Source: UBA1724 sp963611685 (GTDB lineage Bacteria; Verrucomicrobiota; Lentisphaeria; Oligosphaerales; Oligosphaeraceae). Taken from it: DNA of 12,726 nucleotides. The translations under genes were made by a program, and so were the position numbers. Below are positions 1-5,440 of this stretch, one piece after another (position 1 is the first letter of the stretch; every line of letters begins with the position of its first letter). Below the pieces are notes generated by a model. It ran no database searches and was not told the DNA's origin. It was given only the letters and a program-made list of their open reading frames with translations. The stretch is from positions 1-12,726 of the forward strand of contig CAVDSU010000059.1 in NCBI GenBank assembly GCA_963611685.1. Reading direction: 5' to 3'.

Positions 1-50
1 CTCTGGCGCCTGCGTATGGGAAGAAGGTGGGCGCGGGTATAGTACCGCCG

Positions 51-467
51 GTGGGTTTGCCGGCGGTATTTTGCGCGCCAACATGGGCGCGCTTGGCGCA
101 CGCGCCGGTAGATTCCGGCGCGGGGTTTCGCCCCGCGAAACCCTGGCCAAACTTCCTCCTTCCTCCTTCCTCCTTCCTCCTTCCTCCTTGGTGGGTTTGC
201 CGGCGGTATTTTGCGCGCCAACATGGGCGCGCTTGGCGCACGCGCCGGTAGATTCCGGCGCGGGGTTTCGCCCCGCGAAACCCTGGCCAAACTTCCTCCT
301 TCCTCCTTCCTCCTTCCTCCTTCCTCCTTGGTGGGTTTGCCGGCGGTATTTTGCGCGCCAACATGGGCGCGCTTGGCGCACGCGCCGGTAGATTCCGGCG
401 CGGGGTTTCGCCCCGCGAAACCCTGGCCAAACTTCCTCCTTCCTCCTTCCTCCTTCCTCCTTTTTTT
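51..467. repeat. 140-bp tandem repeat, three copies, each ending in a TTCCTCC heptad array
   Basis: Copies begin at 51, 191 and 331 (GTGGGTTTGCCGGCGG), an exact period of 140 bases, and read as identical. Each ends in a heptad array: five TTCCTCC units at 153-187 in copy 1 and four at 433-460 in copy 3, where the array runs into a T-tract. The unit is strongly self-complementary: GCGCGCC/GGCGCGC (73-79 with 86-92), and two mutually exclusive hairpins, CGCGGGG/CCCCGCG (119-125 with 131-137) versus GGGTTTCG/CGAAACCC (123-130 with 136-143). The period is not a multiple of three, so open frames here are not conserved coding. The minus strand reads as repeated GGAGGAA. Positions 1-50 show no feature. 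Confidence 0.95.
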
Positions 468-474
468 CATACGT

Positions 475-1356
475 ATGTCTTCCCCCTTCCCCATCGAAGT
501 CACGGGCGTGGGCGTCTTTGCCCTTTCCAATGCCCCCAGTGCGTTGTTGTTGTCGCGGGGGAGTCAGGCGCTTTCCCAGGCACTGGGGGGTGTGCCCGTG
601 GTGCAGCGGTGCTGTGTCGTGGGCGGGCCCGGTCGGCTGGCGGGTGACGACGCCACGCGGGCGTCGCTCTTTCACTCTCTGGTATCGGAACCCTCGGTCA
701 ATCTGCTGGTGGCGGCGCGGGGGGGCTTCGGTGTGACGCGGATTCTCCAGGATCTGGATTTCGAGGCGCTCCGTCGTTCCGGGAAGGCGCTGTGTGGATA
801 CAGCGATGTCTCCGCGCTGCTGTTGGCGGCGTGGTCACGGGGGTGCCGTCGCCTCATTCATGGTCCCATGGTCTGTTCCAGCTGGAGCCGCGATCCCCAG
901 GAGCCATCGTTCCAGGCGGAGCGGGACTCCTTTCGGGAGGTCCTCCAGGGACGCTGGCGCTTCGTCACTTCCGACATGGAGCTTCGGGTGCTGAAAGCAG
1001 GCGTCGCCGAGGGACCCGTGATTCCCATGAACTTGACGATGCTGATCTCCCTGCTGGGGACGCCCTTCCAACCGGATCTCACCGGGACAATCCTGGTATT
1101 GGAGGATGTCTCGGAGCCCGCACACGCGATTCAGCGGATGATGGTGCAGCTCCGCTCCGCAGGCATTCTCAAGACTCTGGCGGGACTGGTCTTCGCGGAT
1201 TTCTCCCAGGGCGAGGACGCCGAATATCTCCCCGGAATTTTCCGGGAGGCCGCCCAATGGACCCCCGGTCCCGTCCTGGCAGGATACCCCCTGGGACACT
1301 GCCATCCCTCGCGCTCCTGCCCCGTCGGAGTCGTCGCGACGCTCACGGCACGGTAG
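475..1356 (+). CDS. ldcA: LD-carboxypeptidase (peptidase family S66)
   Basis: The 293-aa protein has the S66 serine peptidase layout. ARGGFG lies at residues 81-86, GYSD at 108-111 (nucleophile Ser110), IHGPM at 128-132, LED at 209-211 (Glu210) and GYPLGH at 270-275 (His275), matching the family Ser-Glu-His triad. The family includes cytoplasmic LD-carboxypeptidase LdcA, which trims the terminal D-Ala of murein tetrapeptides during recycling, and MccF-type immunity peptidases. Length fits LdcA (about 300 aa) better than MccF. I see no signal peptide. ATG 475 is chosen because family homology starts just after it and everything upstream in frame is tandem repeat. There is no Shine-Dalgarno: the leader is the pyrimidine-rich TTCCTCC array and a T-run. 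The stop is TAG. The gene stands alone on this strand. Confidence 0.88.
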   Translation: MSSPFPIEVTGVGVFALSNAPSALLLSRGSQALSQALGGVPVVQRCCVVGGPGRLAGDDATRASLFHSLVSEPSVNLLVAARGGFGVTRILQDLDFEALRRSGKALCGYSDVSALLLAAWSRGCRRLIHGPMVCSSWSRDPQEPSFQAERDSFREVLQGRWRFVTSDMELRVLKAGVAEGPVIPMNLTMLISLLGTPFQPDLTGTILVLEDVSEPAHAIQRMMVQLRSAGILKTLAGLVFADFSQGEDAEYLPGIFREAAQWTPGPVLAGYPLGHCHPSRSCPVGVVATLTAR

Positions 1357-1387
1357 CCATGAGGCCAGCACCGACGCGATTGCTATA

Positions 1388-1445
1388 AAATTGCCGGTTG
1401 GAAATCCCGTAAATTGACGGTTTCAGGGGGAAAGTCGGGCAATTT
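1388..1445. other. Nested inverted repeats downstream of the LD-carboxypeptidase gene
   Basis: An outer pair AAATTGCC (1388-1395) and GGCAATTT (1438-1445) encloses an inner hairpin GAAA-(TC)-CCGT (1401-1410) with ACGG-TTTC (1417-1424), loop AAATTG. The sequence is AT-rich compared with its surroundings. There is no T-run directly after it, so it is not a classical terminator. It could be a transcript-end structure or a small element remnant. It includes one copy of AAATCCC, the heptamer clustered at 4443-4790. Confidence 0.4.
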
Positions 1446-1490
1446 AGAGCGGACGCCGCGCGGAATCCCTTCTTTCGTGCCCAGCAGGTT

Positions 1491-1555
1491 CGTGGCTAGT
1501 GGCAAGCCTGCAAGGCGCCGCAGGCGCTCTTTCGCCGCCTATCGGCGGTACGGGT
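1491..1555 (+). repeat. Dispersed structured repeat, plus-orientation copy
   Basis: The segment runs TGGCTAGTGGC, then GCAAGGCGCCGCAGGCGCTCT, then CCGCCTATCGGCGGTACGG. The reverse complement of 12302-12360 has the same three blocks in the same order, with small differences (GCAAGGTGCCGCAGGCGCTT and CCGCCTACTGGCGGTACGG). Both hairpins are kept: GYGCC-GCA-GGCGC and CCGCC-loop-GGCGG with different loops. It overlaps the start of the 79-bp tandem array. Related copies also lie at 12475-12540 and 12653-12719. Confidence 0.75.
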
Positions 1556-1770
1556 GGCGCCCCTGGGCCCGCTAGCGCGGCGCCCCGTATGCCATGGCAT
1601 TGTATTTTTGGGGCCGCCTATCGGCGGTACGGGCGACGCCCCTGGGCCCGCCAGCGCGGCGCCCCGTATGCCTTGGCATTGTATTTTTGGGGCCGTCTAT
1701 CGGCGGTACGGGCGACGCCCCTGGGCCCGCCACCGCGGCGCCCCGTATGCCTTGGCATTGTATTTTGGGG
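1535..1770. repeat. 79-bp tandem repeat, three copies
   Basis: Copies start at 1535, 1614 and 1693 (CCGCCTATCGGCGGTACGGG, or CCGTCTATCGG in the third), a period of 79. They differ at a few positions, for example CGGGTGGCG versus CGGGCGACG and GCTAGCGCGG versus GCCAGCGCGG versus GCCACCGCGG. Each unit carries a CCGCC/GGCGG hairpin, a TACGGG...CCCGTA pair and TGCC-TT-GGCA, and ends in TTGTATTTTTGGGG. The unit length gives no conserved reading frame, so this is noncoding intergenic repeat DNA. Confidence 0.9.
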
Positions 1771-1775
1771 GGTGC

Positions 1776-1802
1776 GGGGGGCGCAAGCCCCTCCGTCCTT
1801 TG
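1776..1802. repeat. Isolated copy of the GNRA-loop hairpin element
   Basis: GGGGC (1778-1782), loop GCAA, GCCCC (1787-1791), then TCCGTCCTTTGG. The same block occurs twice in the right-hand repeat array (12394-12407 with loop GTAA and 12572-12585 with loop GCAA), always followed by TCCGTCCTTTGG. Both loops fit GNRA, which suggests an RNA hairpin is being kept. Confidence 0.65.
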
Positions 1803-1816
1803 GATATTCTTTGCCC

Positions 1817-1858
1817 AAAAAAAAGACCCTGCAGCGGGCAACAAGGCCCACTGCAGGG
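1817..1858 (-). terminator. Rho-independent terminator of the argF-pyrB unit
   Basis: Read on the minus strand, the stem CCCTGCAG (complement of 1851-1858) pairs with CTGCAGGG (1827-1834). A mismatch is followed by a four-pair inner stem (1846-1849 with 1836-1839) and a six-base loop. After the stem comes TC and eight T residues (1817-1824 on the opposite strand). It lies 87 bases past the pyrB TAG, but only three bases past the TGA that ends an in-frame extension of pyrB (see 1862-1945). Confidence 0.93.
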
Positions 1859-1861
1859 CGT

Positions 1862-1945
1862 TCAAAACTCTCGCAGACCCGCCATGGCCTTGGCGAAGGC
1901 GGGCTCATTTCCCATGAAGTCTGCCGCGGTAAAATCGCGGCAAAC
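1862..1945 (-). other. In-frame open extension after the pyrB TAG stop
   Basis: After the pyrB TAG (1948-1946) the same frame stays open for 27 codons and closes at TGA (1864-1862). The extension reads VCRDFTAADFMGNEPAFAKA followed by MAGLREF, which looks protein-like rather than low-complexity. The terminator hairpin starts three bases later, the spacing expected for a true gene end. It may be the former pyrB C-terminus cut off by a nonsense change, a readthrough tail, a remnant of another gene or chance. It is not counted as expressed sequence. Confidence 0.45.
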
Positions 1946-3040
1946 CTACCGGTTATTCAGCATGTAGTATTGCGTGATTTCCTGGTCGCGGCAGAAGATG
2001 GTGGCGATGAGTGCGGCGCGGATCCACATACCGTTTCGTTCCTGTCGCCAATAGACGGCGCGGGAGTCGTCGTCGCAGTCGGTGGAGATCTCGAGGCGTC
2101 GGGGGAGGGGGTGCATGATGACGCCCTTGGGGGAGAGCTTCTTCAGGTCTTCGCCGGTGAAGTAGTAGTCCTCCTGGTTGTATCCCTTGGAGCTCTCGCC
2201 GGGCTTGTTGTCCCACTCGTCCTGGAGGCGGGTCATGTAGACGGCGTCAGCGTTCTTGATCTGTCCCTTGAAGTCGTTGGTGACTTCGTATTCCACGCCG
2301 GCGGCCCTGAGCTGCTCCAGGATGTCCTCGCCGATCTGGAGGGCATCGGGGGCGGCGAAGATCTGCTTCACGTTCTTGTATTGCAGGAGGAGTCCGGAGA
2401 GGGAGCGCACGGTGCGTCCGCGCGCCAGGTCTCCGCAGAAGAGGACGGTCTTGCCGTCGATTCCGCCCTGTTTTTCGAAGGAGCGCTGGAGGGTATAGAT
2501 GTCCAAGAGTGCCTGGGTGGGGTGCTGGTCCTTGCCGCTGCCGGCGTTGATGATGGGGACGGGGCGCTCGGTGCGGGAGAGCATCCAGGCCATCTTTTCG
2601 GCGAAGCCCTGCGCGGGGGTCCGCATGATGATGAGGTCGAAGAAGCTGCTGAAGGTGCGGATGGTGTCCTCCTTGGTCTCGCCCTTCATTTCGGAGGAGA
2701 TGGAGGGATCGCGGACCTCGGCGGGGCAGAATCCCAGGACCTGGCATGCGGAGAAGAAGGAGAGGAAGGTGCGGGTGCTGGGCTGGGTGAAGTAGAGCAT
2801 CGCACGCTTGTTGCGCATGAGGCTGGAGAGGAAATCGCCGCCCACCTTGTTCTTGGCAATGCGGCGGATGCGGGTGGCCAGATCGCAGAGGTTGTCCAGG
2901 GATTCCCGGTCGAACTGCTGCGCGATGACGCAGTGGTAGGGCCGTCCACTGGACTGCTTGAAGTAGGGCGCACGCTGGATCAGGGGGAGCTTTTCGAAAT
3001 CCTCCCACTGGAGCTCTTCCATCATTCGACGCTGTGTCAT
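1946..3040 (-). CDS. pyrB: Aspartate carbamoyltransferase catalytic chain
   Basis: The 364-aa protein catalyses carbamoyl phosphate + L-aspartate to N-carbamoyl-L-aspartate, the committed step of pyrimidine synthesis, in the cytoplasm. Carbamoyl-phosphate motif STRT is at residues 88-91, SSEMKGET at 115-122 (lysine loop), INAGSGKDQHPTQALLD at 164-180, GDLARGRT at 203-210, TRLQDEW at 270-276 and HPLPR at 310-314. It is longer than the E. coli chain (about 310 aa) through an N-terminal stretch of about 40 residues and some 15 residues past the usual end. Start ATG 3040 has AGAGGAGG about 10 bases upstream; Met6 and Met7 are alternatives. No pyrI regulatory chain is present. It follows argF by 93 bases on the same strand and in the same frame. 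Stop TAG, with an open in-frame tail behind it. Confidence 0.96.
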   Translation of the reverse strand: MTQRRMMEELQWEDFEKLPLIQRAPYFKQSSGRPYHCVIAQQFDRESLDNLCDLATRIRRIAKNKVGGDFLSSLMRNKRAMLYFTQPSTRTFLSFFSACQVLGFCPAEVRDPSISSEMKGETKEDTIRTFSSFFDLIIMRTPAQGFAEKMAWMLSRTERPVPIINAGSGKDQHPTQALLDIYTLQRSFEKQGGIDGKTVLFCGDLARGRTVRSLSGLLLQYKNVKQIFAAPDALQIGEDILEQLRAAGVEYEVTNDFKGQIKNADAVYMTRLQDEWDNKPGESSKGYNQEDYYFTGEDLKKLSPKGVIMHPLPRRLEISTDCDDDSRAVYWRQERNGMWIRAALIATIFCRDQEITQYYMLNNR

Positions 3041-3133
3041 TCTCCGATTGCCTCCTCTCTTCGCTGTTCTCTTGGGGTGGTGACTGGTTTGGAATTGGAT
3101 CCGCAGACGCGGCGGGTGGCGGGTGGCTCTCCC

Positions 3134-4141
3134 CTACTGCGCGTCGGACAGGGAGGCCACGATCATGGCCTTGATGGTGTGCAGGCGGTTCTCCGCTTCG
3201 TCGAAGACCTTGGAGAAGGGCGCCTCGAAGACCTCGTCGCTGACCTCCATGGCGCCGCAGTCCTTGGAGACCTCCGTGTTGTTGTCGTGGAAGGCGGGCA
3301 GGCAGTGCAGGAAGATCACCTTCCCACTCTCCAAGTTGCCGGTGTGCTTGACCATCTCCATGTTGATCTGGAAGGGCCGCAGGAGCGCCAGGCGCTGCTG
3401 GAAGAGCGCCTCTTCGCCCATGGAGACCCATACGTCCGTATAGAGGATGTTGGCGCCCTCCACGCCCTTCGCAGGATCGTGCGAGACCTCCACCGTGCAG
3501 CCGTTGCGCGCGGCGCATTCCCGCGCCATGGACAGGATCTCGGGGGCGGGAGTGAGCTCGGGGGGGCACACGTCCACGAAGTCCATGCCTACCTTGGCGC
3601 AGCCCACCATCAGGGAGCTGGCCACGTTGTTGCGACCATCACCCACGTAGGCCATCTTCAGACCCTTCAGATGACCGAAGTGCTCCGTGATGGTCAGGAA
3701 ATCCGCCAGCACCTGGGAGGGATGCCACTCGTCGGTCAGGCCATTCCACACGGGAATGCCGCTGTATTTCGAGAGGTCCTCCACTACCTGCTGGGAGTAG
3801 CCGCGGAACATGATGCCGTCGAACATCCGGCCCAATACCCGCGCGGAGTCCTTCACGGATTCCTTCTTGCCGAAGTGCAGGTCATGTGCATTCAGATACT
3901 CGGTGTAGCCGCCTTCGTCGTGGACGCCGCAGACGGTGGCGCAGTGCGTCCGCGTGGAGCTCTTCTGGAAGATCAACGCCACATTCTTGCGATACAGCAA
4001 CGCGTCCTTCAGGTTCGCGCCGCTCTTCTTGCGCGCCTTCAACTCCGCAGCCAGGGACACTAAACCCAATAACTGCTCGTCGGTGAGGTCCAGAAGACGC
4101 AAGATGCTCTTTCCGTGAAGACCTAGTTTCTTAAGATCCAT
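3134..4141 (-). CDS. argF: Ornithine carbamoyltransferase
   Basis: The 335-aa protein matches E. coli ornithine transcarbamylase (334 aa) along its full length. It makes citrulline from carbamoyl phosphate and ornithine in arginine synthesis. STRT is at residues 62-65, the segment VLGRMFDGIMFRGY at 102-115, VWNGLTDEWHPSQ at 131-143, the ornithine loop DVWVSMGE at 236-243 and HCLPAFHD at 279-286. Two small departures: STRTH where E. coli has STRTR, and HPSQ for HPTQ. The SMG loop argues against N-acetyl- or succinyl-ornithine specificity. ATG 4141 is chosen over an in-frame ATG at 4231 because family homology begins here and AAGGA lies about 11 bases upstream. It is the first gene of a unit with pyrB. 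A catabolic ArcB role cannot be excluded, but pyrB linkage favours biosynthesis. Confidence 0.96.
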   Translation of the reverse strand: MDLKKLGLHGKSILRLLDLTDEQLLGLVSLAAELKARKKSGANLKDALLYRKNVALIFQKSSTRTHCATVCGVHDEGGYTEYLNAHDLHFGKKESVKDSARVLGRMFDGIMFRGYSQQVVEDLSKYSGIPVWNGLTDEWHPSQVLADFLTITEHFGHLKGLKMAYVGDGRNNVASSLMVGCAKVGMDFVDVCPPELTPAPEILSMARECAARNGCTVEVSHDPAKGVEGANILYTDVWVSMGEEALFQQRLALLRPFQINMEMVKHTGNLESGKVIFLHCLPAFHDNNTEVSKDCGAMEVSDEVFEAPFSKVFDEAENRLHTIKAMIVASLSDAQ

Positions 4142-4239
4142 AAAGACGTCGTTCCTTAAAAAGTGCGAGAGGGGAATTCGAAAGGCAAAAGCTAGCCCAA
4201 AACCACGGGAACCCACCGGTCCGTCGGGCACGTATCCTT

Positions 4240-4245
4240 AATATA
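4240..4245 (-). promoter_or_regulatory. Candidate -10 box for argF-pyrB
   Basis: On the minus strand the hexamer TATATT lies about 98 bases ahead of the argF ATG. No convincing TTGACA-like hexamer is found 16-18 bases further upstream (the segment reads near GAATCC). This is a weak candidate based on one box only. Confidence 0.22.
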
Positions 4246-4302
4246 TGCCACCCCATAGGCACGGATTCACCCAAGCCCCTTCATCCCATAATCCCTTCTC
4301 CC

Positions 4303-4832
4303 GCAGTATAAGAGGAAGAAAGCCCCAGTTCGTCTGCAAAAAGTCTCGATATTTAGTGTAGTGTAGTGGAATTTGGTTGCCGCCCTGCCCTATTCAGTAC
4401 CGCCTTCGCGCATTGGGGCAGGGGAGGGCGGGGACTTTGCTGAAATCCCGGGGAAGGGCGAAGAAGCGGCGTTACCTAGGAAAGGACTGAGCGATCTTCA
4501 TGAGGCGCGCGTAGGCGTTTCGCAAAATCTCGCATAACAGCATTAGTTATTGTAGTATAGTGGGTTATAAATAGCAAATCCCCCGGATTTCCGACGTTTT
4601 TCATAGAGGGGAAATCTTTGCCGTTTCTGCTTGGAGTTCAACGGGATAGTTGTAAATCCCTCGTCATAGGAAATCCCGTTTCTGTATCATACTAGACCGA
4701 ACTATATTTATTTTATCCTTAATCTACTATACTATATTATACCATGCGTTACCCAGGGATTCTAGGATTTGCAAGGAGATAGAGGGATTTTGTGGGCGGG
4801 ATGGTATGGAGGAGAAATCGCAGTATAGTATG
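4303..4832. promoter_or_regulatory. Repeat-rich regulatory or centromere-like region upstream of the tubulin-like operon
   Basis: This gene-free stretch has two short repeat families. AAATCCC occurs at 4443-4449, 4576-4582, 4654-4660 and 4671-4677, and inverted (GGGATTT) at 4784-4790; 4576-4590 forms AAATCC-CCC-GGATTT. AGTATAG-type words occur at 4305, 4553-4563 (TAGTATAGTGG, one mismatch from TAGTGTAGTGG at 4359-4369), 4727-4734 (inverted, CTATACTA) and 4823-4829. Positions 4681-4740 are 77% A+T. In TubZRC loci the iteron-bearing centromere tubC lies directly upstream of tubR, and this region holds that position. Alternatively it is a set of promoters and operators for the divergent genes. 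No good -35/-10 pair could be fixed. Confidence 0.45.
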
Positions 4833-5086
4833 CTTTTGTACACAACTCCCCTGTTTTTGTGCGTGTTGAGGATCCCGGGTGTCTTTTGGGCTGGTTGGGG
4901 TTGTGGCTTTCCCGGGGTGGCGCTGGTATTTTCGTATGCGCTGGGTCCGAGTGGTTTTGCGGGTCCTGGCGTTTTTGTTTTGTTTTTGGCTTGGATGGGC
5001 GTCGTAGGGTTTGCGTCGCGTCTCCAGGTCCTTTGCCTTTCGATGGAATCAGGCGGAATTCTGCTGGAGTTTAGGTGAATATTTTT
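4833..5086 (+). other. A-poor, G/T-rich leader upstream of the winged-helix gene
   Basis: Positions 4861-5040 contain only about 8 A residues in 180 bases and are about 77% G+T. This differs sharply from the AT-rich segment just before it and from the genes after it. Open frames cross it (for example from ATG 4806), but they lack a ribosome site and their hydrophobic translation is what G/T-rich DNA gives by chance. It is probably a transcribed untranslated leader or part of the upstream DNA element. Confidence 0.5.
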
Positions 5087-5097
5087 GGAGGTTTTGG

Positions 5098-5439
5098 ATG
5101 CCTGGTCAGACAGCGGACTTGTTCATGCAGCAGCTCAGTCGTCTTGGGGAGGAGCACTTTTTGGTTCTTCTTTGGGCGGCGATGAGTGCGGACAAGCAGA
5201 AGAAGTACAACATCACGAACTGTTTCGACGACTTGAAGGCGGGTGGGATCACCCGTACGAAGCAGACTGCGGTAGCGGTAGTGGAGGCCATGAAGTTGCT
5301 GTGTCTGATTGACGTCAAGGACGAGCGGAACCGGAAGAACATCTACCTGACCAACTTTGGGGGTCAGGCTCTCGCGAAGTTGGCGGAGAGTGGTCGTTTT
5401 CAGTCAAAGAAGTCCCATTTTTTAGAGGAGACTGTCTAG
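5098..5439 (+). CDS. Small winged-helix-like DNA-binding protein (TubR-like candidate)
   Basis: This 113-aa protein has the size and predicted layout of a winged helix-turn-helix. Helices lie around residues 5-30. A second helix (NITNCFDDLKAGG, 38-50) precedes a likely recognition helix (TRTKQTAVAVVEAMKLL, 52-68). A basic hairpin or wing (DVKDERNRKNIYLTNFG, 72-88) and a closing helix follow. I do not recognise a specific family from sequence alone. ATG 5098 has GGAGG at 5087-5091, six bases upstream, so the start is firm. Its TAG stop is one base before the ATG of the tubulin-like GTPase gene, so the two are probably translationally coupled. In TubZRC partition loci, TubR is a winged-helix protein encoded just before tubZ that binds tubC and links it to the filament. 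Position, size and fold agree, but identity is inferred. Confidence 0.68.
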   Translation: MPGQTADLFMQQLSRLGEEHFLVLLWAAMSADKQKKYNITNCFDDLKAGGITRTKQTAVAVVEAMKLLCLIDVKDERNRKNIYLTNFGGQALAKLAESGRFQSKKSHFLEETV

Positions 5440-5440
5440 C

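Noticed and set aside
27..391. Open frames with repeated ARLAHAPVDSGAGF-type peptides in the first tandem repeat
   Set aside because: The 140-base period shifts frame at each copy, so no peptide repeat is kept in one frame. These are by-products of the DNA repeat.
1499..4063. Very long plus-strand open frame opposite pyrB and argF
   Set aside because: It is antisense to two genes with full-length family motifs and starts in tandem repeats. Its composition follows the complement of those genes.
3134..4141. Acetylornithine or succinylornithine carbamoyltransferase
   Set aside because: The ornithine-type DVWVSMGE loop and end-to-end match to E. coli ornithine transcarbamylase fit the standard enzyme.
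4806..5078. Possible 90-aa hydrophobic membrane protein
   Set aside because: It has no ribosome site, and a Phe/Val/Gly/Leu-rich translation is what A-poor G/T-rich DNA gives by chance. An overlapping frame is equally open.
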